This document shows, piece after piece, positions 26,338 through 37,439 of a stretch of 64,000 nt of DNA. The notes under the pieces were generated by a model. It did no database searches. It was not told the DNA's origin and was given only the letters and a program-made list of their open reading frames with translations. The position numbers and the translations under genes were made by a program. This DNA comes from Cymbomonas tetramitiformis (Eukaryota; Chlorophyta; Pyramimonadophyceae; Pyramimonadales; Pyramimonadaceae). The first letter of the stretch is position 1. Each line of letters starts with the position of its first letter. Where the stretch lies: NCBI GenBank assembly GCA_001247695.2, contig LGRX02033451.1:1-64000 (forward strand), written 5' to 3'.

Positions 26338-27051
26338 CTAGCTTTCAGTTATTTCTTTTGCTATCTGATAATACTTATGATCTTTTTCAATCCCTATATA
26401 TCTGCGTGAATTATCTAAACAGACTTGAGCTGAACTCCCAGTACCCATAAAAGGGTCTAATACTGTATCATTTTCATTTGAATAAGTTCTTATTATGTAT
26501 TGCATGATATCATATGGCTTTGCTGTCGGGTGTGTAGACTTGTAATTACTTTTGTCAATATGTATAACTGATCGAGGAAATCGTTTTCCATCTGTGTTTT
26601 GGGTATTTACTCTCGGTGATTGTCCTGCGTAGAGTTCTGTGCGTCGACCGGGAACACGTGTATAAGGTTGACCGTCAGTCTTTTGAGGATTATATGTAGT
26701 CCGACCTTTTGCAAATATGTAGATCATTTCGTGTGCTCTTAGCTCTTGATAATTTGCGTGATAAAAGAGAGTCGACATGGACTTAACGTAACAAAGATCA
26801 CGTCGGAAATATGGTTTATTACTTGATATTAGTTCATGACCGAAACGTGTCGTGCAAAAGAATATGTACGCAGCTTTTGGTTTTCCGATTCTTTTTAATT
26901 CTTTCCATAACTTATCTAAGTCTACTTTATTCTTATCGAACTTACAAGCTGTTTGATTATATGGGAGATCAAGTATCACTAAATCAACTGAGTGCGTGTC
27001 GATATTTGGGAATACATCGAAACAGTCTGCGTGGAATAACTGGGTCATCAT
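26338..27051 (-). CDS. DNA N6-adenine or N4-cytosine methyltransferase
   Basis: The 237-residue enzyme has its motifs in the order of the beta class of amino-methyltransferases. Catalytic motif IV is near the N-terminus (DLPY, residues 28-31, with Leu for the usual Pro), HPTAKP is at about 174-179, and SAM-binding motif I is near the C-terminus (DPFMGTGSS, 199-207). The target base cannot be told from sequence. Its first seven codons lie inside the right inverted repeat, so its promoter must be repeat DNA. The left repeat holds the same start codons leading nowhere. A defence against host nucleases or a marking role is possible (inference). Confidence 0.85.
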   Translation of the reverse strand: MMTQLFHADCFDVFPNIDTHSVDLVILDLPYNQTACKFDKNKVDLDKLWKELKRIGKPKAAYIFFCTTRFGHELISSNKPYFRRDLCYVKSMSTLFYHANYQELRAHEMIYIFAKGRTTYNPQKTDGQPYTRVPGRRTELYAGQSPRVNTQNTDGKRFPRSVIHIDKSNYKSTHPTAKPYDIMQYIIRTYSNENDTVLDPFMGTGSSAQVCLDNSRRYIGIEKDHKYYQIAKEITES

Positions 27052-27397
27052 AAGATACGAAAAGAAATAAAAATGACTTAGTGGTGTTTACATCAGTAGA
27101 TCGACAATATGATATACATAAATATACAAGAAATATGTTTATGTAAACCGTAGACCGTAGACTGTAGACTCACATCTTACATATATCTTACATATATCTT
27201 ACATATATCTTACATATAAAATACAATAAATATCTTTATATAAACCGTAGACCATAGACCATAGACTTGCATGAAATATACATATGACATACATAAGATT
27301 ACCATAAATATATGTTTACACAAACCATAGACCATAGACCATCGACCACACATGTCATCCACTGACATATGCCACCCCTAAGCGACATACATGTAGT
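27031..27397 (-). repeat. PLV right terminal inverted repeat
   Basis: Reverse complement of 2173-2539, 367 bp, with no mismatch or gap found by eye. It contains the start of the methyltransferase gene at its inner end and three inverted GTCTAYG-family motifs. Confidence 0.93.
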
Positions 27398-27403
27398 GCC
27401 ATG
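27398..27403. repeat. 6-bp target site duplication (GCCATG), right
   Basis: It directly abuts the right inverted repeat and matches 2167-2172, marking the right border of the PLV. Confidence 0.9.
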
Positions 27404-28707
27404 TCGTCCGTGGGGCAACTCGCGGTGTCGTGGTAGTGTCCAGGAGGACAACGCGCGCACTCAGGGACGAAGGCGGAGGAGGCTACGTGGAACGAGATGT
27501 TGTGGGCGGAGTTCTTTTTGTAGTGTTGCTGACTCCAATTCCCGTCGGTCTTGAGCGGGCCCGCGGCGAAGCGGAAGCTCTTCCGCGCGCCATAGCCCCC
27601 AACACGATTGCTCCGTCCATGGAACTTCCCATCGTCCCTCCTGTTGCGTTCATCCCGCCAACGTGAGGGCGGAAAGGAGACACCCCGCTTACCGTCAGGC
27701 TGCTGGCGGTTGCGGTGAGAGTCAGTGAATCCAGAGAGAGGCTCGTCGTCCCTCGCGATTGAGCCCTTCAGCGTCACGAGAGTTGAGGCGGCGGCCTCCA
27801 ATTGCTTCTCGAACTCCATGATGAGGCTCTTCACGTCAACCCCACCAGAGTAAAGCATAGTTGGGGAAGTCGGAGGTGACGGCTTAGGCTGCTTCGCGCG
27901 GCCAACACCGTTCTCGCTCTCCCAAATCTCGAGGATGTGGGCGTAGATGTCCTCGAGGTCGACCTTGGCCAAGTCCACGTCGAGCCGAAGCGGCGTGGTG
28001 ACCTTGTCGTACATGATGGGGTCGAGGGACGCGAGCAGCTGCTTCTTGGCCATCATGTCGTCGAGCGGACCAGAGGGCGAGTTGCGGATAGCCGTTAGGC
28101 AGGCGTCGAAGTCTTGGATTAACGGATCGGGGTCGAGCTTGGAGTCGAAGTAGATGGCACACAACTCCTCGTAGTTCCCAAGGGGTCGAAGAACTCGAGG
28201 AAGCAGCCTCTTCGTGACCTCAAGTAAAGCTCGCTTCCCATCTCGCGGTGAAGCACGTCCAGAAGCGTCCACCCAACGTCTTGCGGGTGAGTGAGGCCTC
28301 GTCAAAGACGTCAACGTCGTGAAGAGGATGGCGTTGTAGACGTTGTTGACCTCCTTGGTGGCGTCCGCCAAGTCGAAGAGGGTGTCGTTGGCGGTGTCCT
28401 TCAGCTCAAATGCCGACTGCAAAGATGTCACCAACGACGTCCACAAAACATTGCGGTCCGATTCGTCACCTCGGAATGACGCCTCCTTGGAGCCAAGAGC
28501 GTCCCGAGATGTTCTTTTGATTAAATCCACGTCCCATGATGAATTTTGAACGGCCACAGCACGTGTCCGCTCAGGGGCCGTCAAATTAGCCGCTGGAGAT
28601 GCAGGTGTCGGCCGATAGCGCATCCCAACGTCTCGGGAAAAAATTGTGTCTAGCCGAATTCGGTTGTGAGCCCCCATGGGAGGCGTAGCTTGCGAAGAAA
28701 TACTCAT
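27398..28707 (-). pseudogene. gag-type polyprotein, 5' half (split by PLV insertion)
   Basis: From the ATG at 28707 (MSISSQATPP) about 437 codons read to the insertion point; the frame is open further upstream to 28956. A UBN2/copia-like gag core is visible around FDACLTAIRNSP, KKQLLASLDPIMYDKV and LEDIYAHILEIWESE. After an Arg-rich stretch comes a zinc-knuckle-like cluster (CARC...GHYHD...C) just before the PLV border. Gag proteins form the particle in which retrotransposon RNA is reverse transcribed. The frame is cut at DDMA and continues in phase at 2172, so the break is due to the PLV alone. Confidence 0.8.
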
Positions 28708-29096
28708 GATAAAAATCCTATAGGTGGGTACGTCGGGGTAAGGTGGCGATGGCGCGGAGAGGAGGAACTCGCGGAAATGGTGATGGCAAAAGCAGTCAAA
28801 ACGTCCGTAACTGCGAAATCCCAATTGTAGAAATGCGGAAGTCAAAGAACACGTTGCGCAAGAAGTCCGCGACAAGGAGTGATCAATTCCAGTCAAAACG
28901 AAAATCCCGTGGACATCCAGAAAATCACGTAGGGTACGCTGCAGCGATAAACACAATTATTCCGTAACGACGCGTGCCTCAACCGCGAGTCCTCATAGCG
29001 CAACCATCAAATGGGACCCCCAACGCCCCACCAAGCGGAGGCGTTTAGCCAATCATGCTACCAAAAGTAGTGGAAGGTGCCTGGCGCACCATAACC
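28708..29096 (-). other. Retrotransposon 5' untranslated region
   Basis: This lies between the 5' LTR and the likely gag start. Its inner edge next to the LTR reads ggttatggtgcgccaggc on the minus strand. That is where a primer-binding site should be, but I could not match it to a tRNA end with confidence. Confidence 0.5.
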
Positions 29097-29287
29097 TGTG
29101 AGATATATAGCTACGGGTATATATCGGGTTACAGTCAGAATGCTTTCACTTTCGGTGTTTGCATAAGTGTGAATAAACATAAGATAGTCTCGGCTTTATG
29201 CCGGAAACCCTAAACCTGTGACACCCGTACTGTACGGAGTACTAGTACAGATAACAGGAAGGGACACACGGTGTGTCACATCCAGCA
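29097..29287 (-). repeat. LTR (5' LTR of the minus-strand retrotransposon)
   Basis: This 191-bp repeat equals 769-959 apart from one base, has TG...CA ends, and is followed by the CAATT duplication at 29288-29292. It should carry the retrotransposon promoter for the minus strand. Confidence 0.9.
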
Positions 29288-29292
29288 CAATT

Positions 29293-30330
29293 GGCGCAAT
29301 AGATCGCAAAAGCAACAATCATGTAAAAATTTAACCTATCTGGCCAGTGAGACACCTTCCGTTGACCAACACTGGGCAACTTTGACCGTGATTTCCGGAG
29401 CCGTCCGATGTCCAAATTCACTTTTGAGACCGGATTTCAGCATGGCGCACCCCACTTTATATCGATAGCCGCGAGGAAATTGTCATCCGAGAAAATTTTG
29501 TTCGACCGTGTCATCCTATACGCAGCCGCAGCCGTGACATGCAGTCATCATGTGTCATCGGAAAAGTTGGACGAGTTCCCAGCGCCCGTCGCGTCGCGTG
29601 TCCACCCTGTCCCACATAAAAGTAGGTGGATGAGGAGATTCAGATTGAGGACGTGCATTAGAGCTGCACAGCTTAAACTGGTCCGTTCATTTATAACAGT
29701 GGTAATTCTCCGAATCCGACAGTCCATATACGATTTCAGAGATCGAAGTGACACGATCCAGTCCTTTGTCGCTCCCCAGAAATCTCTTAGGACCTTCCGA
29801 TGTTCCCAATCTAAAAACCTTGGACGGCTCAACTTTAGTTGGGCATCCCCAACGTGCATTCGTGCATTGGTTGAGCAGCTTCGAGCTTGAGGAACCTCGC
29901 TTTAAACCTCTCGCTCTGACCTGTCGCTATCGCGAATCGGGTACTGTACTGTATGGACGGATGGTCGTGACCAACTTGAAACTAATAAGGCTATGCTGTC
30001 CTGTCGTGTGGGCTCAGCCTGGGCTGTCTAGTATAAAGTGAAAGTCTAATAAGTACAACATGTGTCGATTTACGCTGAGCTGTGCATTCTATAGCTTCAA
30101 ACTTGCATTGAAAACAAACATGTGATAATGAAATCTCCTTGAACAATCCCCAACTCACTACGATTAAGATCTTGACGCAGAGCTTACTTCGAATCGAATT
30201 GGTATATCGCGGCTGGTTCTGATGCAATACGAACCGTTCTTTCGCGCGAATTGGAAAACGGACAATTCCTTGTTATAAAGCTGCAATAATGCCACGACAC
30301 TTCACGCATTTCGTTTGTTAACAGCACGAT
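29293..30330. other. Intergenic region before the kinesin gene
   Basis: I see no supported gene here. Several short open frames exist on both strands without recognisable motifs. It presumably contains the kinesin promoter at its right end. Confidence 0.4.
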
Positions 30331-33300
30331 ATGAATTCTGAACCAGAGCAAATTTGGGTCGGGGTCCGTCTCAGACCTTTGAACGAAGCTGAGAAAAGAT
30401 CGTGTGATAGTAGTAACTGGCACGTTACAAGTGAGACCAGCTTAAAGCAATGCGAGCAGGTTTCTCAAACGCCTGGGAGCTTGAAGATATATAATTTTGA
30501 CCGTGTCTTTTCCCCAGATACAAACTCTAGGACGGTATACAACGATGCAGCCGAACGGATAGTAATTTCAGGTGTGAGATGGGTACAACTTTTGTTCATC
30601 ACACTTTTTACGTCATGTGATATTTGCCCCAATTTTGTGGTGTTTGTTGATATCCCTTGTTCCGGGGTGTACGTCGTGCATGACAGGTATGCAAGGGATA
30701 AACGGAACGATATTTGCTTACGGACAAACCAGTAGCGGCAAGACGCACACCATGAAGTCCATAGTATCCCTTGGGACAAAATCGGTTTTCGAACACATCC
30801 GGAACACCCCTTCTCGAGATTTCCTATTGCACATCGCAGCCATAGAGATATACAACGAGGTATGCCTTGTCTTCGTTGGCATGGTCTGCGGTGTCTCGTG
30901 TTTACGTGAACGCAACAACGAAAGCTGTGAGTAGTCGGTTGTTCGTTGACCAATCTGATTGAATTCGTTAATCAATATTTGTGTGCGGTGTCTGCAGCCC
31001 GCGAAGGGTTGGGCGCGTCTTAACTCGTTTGCCTCCTGTATATTGCACTCGGCGAGCCAAGGTCGTTTCCCTGTTGGTATTCCAGACCTCCTGCGGTAGT
31101 GCAGGAGAACACCCACCTGGCGGGGGGGGAGCTTCGTGCAGGACTGCCGCGATCTACTGAAGAACAACGGACCTTCTCTGCGACTATTGGACGACCCCGA
31201 ACGCGGCACGGTGGCGGAGGGGCTCACCGAGGAGCCCGTGCGGTCCCTCGAGCACTTCCTGCAGCTCGTTGCGGAGGTGGAGAACAGGCGCCAGGTAAAG
31301 ACTCGGTGTGCCTTGCAGCGCCATTCGTGCAATCTCTTGCGCCAGCAGCAGCCTGGTGCTAATCCTGGCGCTATTTGCCCGCCTCGCCCACCCCAGAGAG
31401 CTCGGAGCTAGCGAGCACAGGTGCGCGGACTCGTGGGCATGGGGGAAGGGCACAAAGCTGGCACTCGCTGAAGAATCCCGAGCAGCCAGCTTTCTGAGCT
31501 ATGCCTGTGGGGCGATCGGCCTGGCGCACTGTACTCAGCCGACTGGCGCCATCCTTCAACAGCACATCCAGCGCTTAATCAAAGGCAGGTTTATGTTTCG
31601 CGTGATTCAATGGCGCACGTCAGTACACTATCTTTCCACACATAGTCCGATAGTGCCACCACTTCTCTCTCGACATCTCGCCACCTAAACTGTTTCTACA
31701 AGTGAATGTCAGCGCGAGGGTTTGGCGTGGAGAGTTGTGTATCTCTGCTCTTAAGCGGGCGGATGGTCGCTCGCAGGTTGGGTCGCATACTCTGAACAAG
31801 ACTAGCTCACGCTCCCATCAGATCATTCGGATCACCATCGAGAGCCGTCCTGCTAGCACTGCAGGTGCACCCAACAGTGCTGGTGAACGCAAACCGTTCC
31901 TCTTGAACCTCGCCCTGGATGGGAAGGCGCCCAGGAGCTTCACCGTGGTTTGTATCTCATTCCTGCAAGTGCAGGGTGACATAACGAGCGGTGGGGGCAA
32001 GTCCCGTCAGGGGAGTGCAGGGTGTCGTTATGGCCGGTGGGGGCAAGTTCCGTCAGGCGAGTGCGGTGTGTCATAACGGACGGTGGGGGCAAGTTCCGTG
32101 ACGGGAGTGTGGGGTGTCAACAAGGCCGGTGGGGGCAAGCTGCTTCATGGGAGTGCGGGTGTCATTATAGGGGGAAGGGGGGGGGGCACTTGACACAAGC
32201 GGCGGGTATTTGTTGGGTGCAGAAGGTGAAGCGGATGGCTCTGGCCCGTTGGTGTCCCACCTGAATTTCGTGGACCTTGCTGGATCTGAGCGCTACTCGG
32301 AGACCGGCGCCAGTGGCCAGCGCCTGAAGGCACGTGGCGCCAGCTTCCTGATGTTCCGCCAAATCGTGCCATCCAATGCGAATTTCTGTGCGCCAAACTG
32401 CTAGTGAACGTGTGCTTCAGCGATACGGCAGCCATTACAGGGTATGCCAAAGGAGGCTTCCGGCCAGTCTGCTGTATTCTGGTGCAGCTGTCCCCAGAGC
32501 AGGTCCCGGCTACTAGTGGAGCCTCCCCCCTTTACGTGCGCCCGGGTGCCCTCCGCTTTCCGCCGGAAAAAGTGACGCGGAGCTATTGGAGGGGTGCGGC
32601 TGTGAACAGGAGGGGAGCCACATCAACCAAAGCCTGCTAGCGCTGGGGAAAGTTATACGGGTGTTAACGGAAGGCAAGTCGGGGGCGGCGCATGTTCCCT
32701 ATCGCGACTCTAAGCTCACCCGCATCTTGCAGCACTCCCTTGGAGGCAATGCGAGAACCGCCATCGTGTGCACCATCAGCCCAGCGATCGAGCACCTCCA
32801 CCAGTCCAAGAAGACCCTCGGGTTTGCATCGGCGGCGCAACGCGTCACTAATTGCGCGAAGGTGTGACGCATAGGCCCAAGACCCTGCACTGTCGCTGAC
32901 GTCCTGTATGAGACGGCATGTGCCCGTGCCCGTGGAGCCTCGTGAGCTTGCTGAGGGCGGGATGGGAGGATGCAAGGGCAGTGCTGGAGGACATGCGATC
33001 GGAGTGGATTGATATTTAGAGTGGGGAGCAGCAGTTGAGGGCGCGTGCTGAAGGGTGTTTGGGAGGCACTGGTGAGGGCATGGTGTAGGAGGAGCACTTC
33101 TGCCTGGGCTCTGCAGAGGAAATGTGGGGGGCCGCGCGGACAGCGCACAGATGTATGAAAAGTGCAGCGCGGCGGGGGTGATACGCAGGTGAATAAAGTA
33201 CAAGAGGGCAATATGTCAATCGAAGAATATCGGGTGAGTCATGTTTCAGGATGCCAGCATGAATGTGTTGGCGGTGTTCACACATATTTAAATCACTCAC

Positions 33301-36300
33301 TTCTTGCTGACACTTTCACAAGAATATTCAGTCACAAAGTGCTGAAGGAAGTTTGTAAGATCAGAGAGCCACACATCTTTATATATACCATAGCATCACT
33401 GAATGCAGATCCATGTTATTGGAAGCAAAGGGTAAACATGCCGTAATAAACAAAGACGCTACACTATGACTGGATAGGACACTGCTTTATCGCAGATGGT
33501 GTTGGAAGGGTCCCATTAAGCTGAGCCTAGATTCCGCTTCACATGCGCGAACAATCACGCTCGGGCAAGAGTATATGCCCAAGGATTGCACATTTGTTTG
33601 TCCATTACAAGGTGTATTATGCATCAGCATGTATCAGACGGCAATGCTGGCAGACTATACAGTCTGGCTGAAAATAGAAGAAAAAGGGGAAAATGAATTG
33701 TTTCGCTTCAAAGGGATGCCGTGCCCGCCTGTGCATCGCTGTGCTCATGACCTCCACAGGTTGCCACTCCGCTCGGCCCCTGCATATTCCATATCAAGAC
33801 CCGTTCGATACCAAATCGATCTAGTAAGTCAAACCCCTATCCGTCCAGCCGACCAAGAACACAGAGTTTGATAAAGGAGTCGGACTCGCCAAAAGGTGGC
33901 AGAGGCAAAGAAAGATCAAATGGTGGGATCTGAGAGAACGCGTTCGCTGCAGTGAGCAGTACTGCGGCCTTCGCTCTGTCGACTGCATAGGGTCGAGGGT
34001 TCTGGCTCCAATACATTTGTGCTACCTCGAAGAGAATTCCTTATCAGGTAGGAGTTGAGTACATGCGGGCCGGGACTGCTTGTACTAGTGTCGGCGAAGG
34101 TGGCAGGCCGGTTGGAATCAGAGGGTATATTCGCATGGCGCGCCCACACCGTGACATGCGGATTATCCAAGCAGAAGAGATGTCACCGAGCGCTTTGTGG
34201 GGTTGGTCATCGGGCGCGCACGCAGCTGTTGCGTTGCAGGGTTTTAGGGTGCATGATGCCGCAGCTCTAAGTCCTACCTCGCCTTAGTCAAGCCACGTGG
34301 AGTATGCATCGCGGAAACCTGTCGGGGTGTAGGCTTTGCCAGGGAGTCATCGTCACATGGGATGACGCGAGTTTGCGACTCCGATGCACTTCCGGCCGGC
34401 GCTCGCCTCAACGCAATTGGTTCGATGGGTCGGCACCGAGCTCCGTCAGAGGCACCTCGCACCGCAGGGAATCCGCCTCGCATGCGGCCTTCATTGGAGG
34501 ATCGCGTTGCATCGCATTGGACGTGCTTGCAGAGCCCGCGTGGCAATAATCGCGTCGCATCGCATTGGACGTGATTGCAGAGCCCGCGTGGCAATGATTG
34601 CGTCGCATGCGACCTCCGGCGCTGCTACGCGTGTCACCATGTGCTCACAGCCTAAAGCCTGCAGTGCCGAGCATCTCGACCAGACGGAGCCTTTGCCCAA
34701 TCCGCTCGATCTGTCCCGGACATCGCGCTGCGCCGTCTGCCCAGCTGCGTGCGGAGGCGAGGCCTCTGGTTCAGCCACAGTTTAGCCTGACGCGGACCAC
34801 GGTTCGGTGGGCTTCGCGGTGTTGCGCGCCGCAGGCGGAGAACCACACGCTTCAGGAGGCGCTGCAGCGAGCTCGAGGCCGGACTGCGGGCCCGGACGTA
34901 GAGGAGCTGAAAGCGGAGAGGGATGCTGCAGTGGCGGCGAAAGTGGCGGCGCAGGAGTCTCGCGTGGCGCTGGCGGAGGAAAGCGCGAGGCTCGAGGAAG
35001 CGCTCCAGGAGCAGGAGCGCACTTTGGCACAGACCGTGGCAGCTCTAGATGTGGAGAGGGTCCACGTTCGCTCGGCCACAGATTCTCGCATCAGGCTGGA
35101 GGAGCTGGTGGCAGAGAAGGAAGCTGCTACACAGGAGGCAGAGGCGGCGTGGAATTACCATCGATCGAGGCTGGAGGCACTGTTGGAGATGAAAGAGGCT
35201 GTGGCGAAGCAAGATGAAAGGGCATGGGCAGAAGAGAGGGTGCAGCTAGAAGAACTTGTGGAGGAGAAGGAGGAGGCCATCCGGGAGGCGAATTCAACAC
35301 TAGCAGTTGAGCGGTGGAGGCTTGATTCCCTGGCAGCTGAGAGAGATGCTGCCGTAGTGGAGAAAGATGAGTTAGAGGCGGAGTGGTCGCGGGAGAAGTT
35401 GAGGCTGGAGGACCTGGTGCGTGAGAGGGATGCAGCGGCGGCGAAGAAGGACGAAATGTTGGAGCAGACGGAGGCGGAGTGGTCACAGGAACGGTCGAGG
35501 CTTGAGGTCCTAGTGTGTGAGAGGGATGCAGCGGCGGCGAGCACTGATGACGCTCTGCAAGAAGTGAAGGCGGAGTGGTCACAGGAGAAGTTGAGACTGG
35601 AGGACCTGGTGCGTGAGAGGATGCAGCGAAGGACGAAATGTTGGAGCTGACGGAGGCGGAGTGGTCGCGGGAGAAGTTGAGACTGGAGGACCTGGTGCGT
35701 GAGAGGGAAGCGGCGAAGAAGGACTGAGCGGGCGGAGGCGGAGTGGTCACAGAAGAAGTTGAGGCTGGAGGACCTGGTGCGTGAGAGGATGCAGCGGCGG
35801 CGAAGAAGGACGAATTGTTGAGCGGGCGGAGGCGGAGTGGTCACAGAAGAAGTTGAGGCTGGAGGACCTGGTGCGTGAGAGGGATGCAGCGGCGGCGAAG
35901 AAGGACGAAATGTTGGAGCAGGCGGAGGCGGAGTGGTCACAGGAGAAGTTGAGGCTGGAGGAGCTGGTGCGATCCTTGAGGGATGCAGCGGCGGCGAAGA
36001 ATGATGATGCTTTCGAAGAAGTGAAGGCGGAGTGGTCACGGGAGCGATGTAGGCTCGAGGACCTGGTGCACGAAATGGGGGTTGCAGTGGCAAACAAGGA
36101 CAAAATACTTGAGCAGGCGGAGGCGGAGTGGTTGCACCAGCGGTCCAGGCTGGAGGGGCTTGTGAGAAAGGCTGCCAGGCTGCCAGATCTGCCTTGGAGG
36201 ACAGAGCGCCCGAGCTTGCGCGAGAGGTCCAATCTTGAGACGCAGGAACCGGAAAGATGCGCCACATCCGAGGCGAGCGACGAGGGAGCTGCAGCGCGGC

Positions 36301-36782
36301 GCGAAGACGGCGCGCCCGTGGAGTCCCCCGAGGTGCAGCACCCGGTGGCAGTGGATGACGGCGCAGCGCGGGAGGAGGCCAGCTCGTGGAAGGCTCACAA
36401 GGCGACTCCTGACCACGATGCATCGCAGCTGAACTGCGGCGCTCGAGATGGACAGAAGGGAGCAGAGCATGCGAAGCACGCCGAAGAAGCCGTGAACATA
36501 CCTGCGGATAGCGAAGGCCAGGCTGCTGCTATGGATGAGATAAATCATGACACAGTGCCGTGCTCACCGGCGGATGAGAACCGTGTCCTGCCACGCGATA
36601 CCGGCGAGGAGCCCTGCAGCGCGGTACGTGTGTTTTGGCCCATCGAAGAAAGTAAAGGCCCCTTGCGCCGCCGTGCCATGGCCTTCTATGCACGCTGCCG
36701 TGCTACGTCTTTGCCTATCTTGATATGGCGTGGCATGACCGTATGCTGGACTGCAAGCCACGGATGCCGTGCAGGAGTTTGA
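30331..36782 (+). CDS. Kinesin-7/CENP-E-like motor protein (multi-exon)
   Basis: The motor domain is spread over short exons. 30331-30571 ([13 protein letters not shown]); 30687-30859 with the P-loop [10 protein letters not shown]; 31142-31294 ([21 protein letters not shown]); from 31779 with switch I ([10 protein letters not shown]); about 32250-32329 with switch II ([11 protein letters not shown]); and 32610-about 32864 ([35 protein letters not shown]). This set matches kinesin-7 motors, which move along microtubules and in CENP-E position chromosomes. A coiled-coil region follows at 34827-36230, made of repeats of about 30 residues. The frame continues to a stop near 36782. Joins 1-2, 2-3 and the 32329/32610 join were checked in frame; exons between 32864 and 34827 were not resolved. 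Some coiled-coil repeat units contain frameshifts, so the gene may be disrupted or misassembled there. Confidence 0.75.
31975..32165 (+). repeat. Minisatellite of about 45 bp in a kinesin intron
   Basis: About four imperfect units of the type ggtgggggcaagttccgtca followed by gggagtgcagggtgtc. It lies between the switch I and switch II exons. Confidence 0.75.
35377..36160 (+). repeat. Coding coiled-coil repeats of about 90-93 bp in the kinesin tail
   Basis: About eight units each encode a segment beginning [20 protein letters not shown]. Units at about 35615-35650 and 35785-35825 have lost bases relative to the others (gagaggatgcag against gagagggatgcag), which shifts the frame. The repeat DNA is almost identical between units. 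Confidence 0.8.
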
Positions 36783-37439
36783 GCGCGAGGCTTCTCGATG
36801 CTCATCTCAGAGTGGACGGATCTGTTGCTTGAACCCGGCGACTTGTGAGTATACGATTGGGGGGGTTAGATCACGGCAGATGGCGCCCTGCAGGTAGCAA
36901 CTCCCGTGAGCCAAGATCCATACGGCCTGCCCGCAATACACACCCCGATACATACGGCTCAAGGGGCTACGCCCAGAGCAAGAGCTGCTCGCTCAGGTGC
37001 ACCCCTCCCAGCCTCCGAACTATCGATCGGGAATATCTCAAAGATCCTTGCTGTGCATAATTATATGTTTCGTTTAAAGCATTGCATGTGAGGCAACCCC
37101 AGGACGTCATCACCGAGGGGTCCTCATCGAGGCAGCGGCCATAAGCATAACCTGCGCAGGCAACTAGACGTGCAATGCGCTCACCATGGGGGGTATCCTT
37201 CGGGCTCTCACGGTCTCTGCACACAAGCTTGATGGTGACGTGTGTGGGAGTCTTGGTCAGTGTGACAGTGACGTATCATGCGTCATTTTTTTATGTGAGG
37301 GTGTATTATTTCATTATTCTTCATGTGATAATGTGTATTTCATAAGCAGCTTGCGGTGTCAAGTCTATGCTACGACCGGAGTGATGACACATCGCAAACG
37401 GGTTGCCCCACCAGCAATGAGCTTTGAACGAAGGGTTTT
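36783..37439. other. Region after the kinesin frame, no gene seen
   Basis: I see no supported coding region. It may hold the last kinesin exon, 3' UTR or intergenic DNA. Confidence 0.35.

Larger units (their letters stand above)
2173..27397. mobile_element. Integrated Polinton-like virus (PLV), 25.2 kb
   Basis: This unit is bounded by 367-bp terminal inverted repeats and a GCCATG duplication. It encodes the hallmark set: rve integrase, protein-primed PolB, FtsK/HerA-type packaging ATPase, and candidate double-jelly-roll major and single-jelly-roll minor capsid proteins. It adds a TVpol-SF3 helicase, two DNA methyltransferases, a 2OG oxygenase, a lipase-like protein, a retropepsin-like protease and fibre proteins. 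Base composition is clearly more AT-rich than the flanks. All hallmark genes have full-length open frames. Two other genes carry in-frame TAA codons. The capsid genes indicate a virus able to form particles rather than a simple transposon. Confidence 0.93.
769..29287 (-). mobile_element. Non-autonomous gag-only LTR retrotransposon, split by the PLV
   Basis: Two 191-bp LTRs and a CAATT duplication bound this element. Without the nested PLV and one copy of its 6-bp duplication the element is about 3.3 kb. It holds one long minus-strand frame: a Ty1/copia-like gag region with a zinc-knuckle-like cysteine cluster, followed by an acidic C-terminal part. No reverse transcriptase, RNase H or integrase motif is visible, so it must be mobilised in trans, like gag-only terminal-repeat elements known from plants. 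I could not assign a primer-binding site with confidence. The almost identical LTRs indicate a young insertion. Confidence 0.85.

Noticed and set aside
34598..36423. Long minus-strand frames rich in Ser/Pro opposite the kinesin coiled coil
   Set aside because: They are antisense shadows of a GC-rich coding repeat; the plus strand encodes a regular coiled coil following a motor domain.
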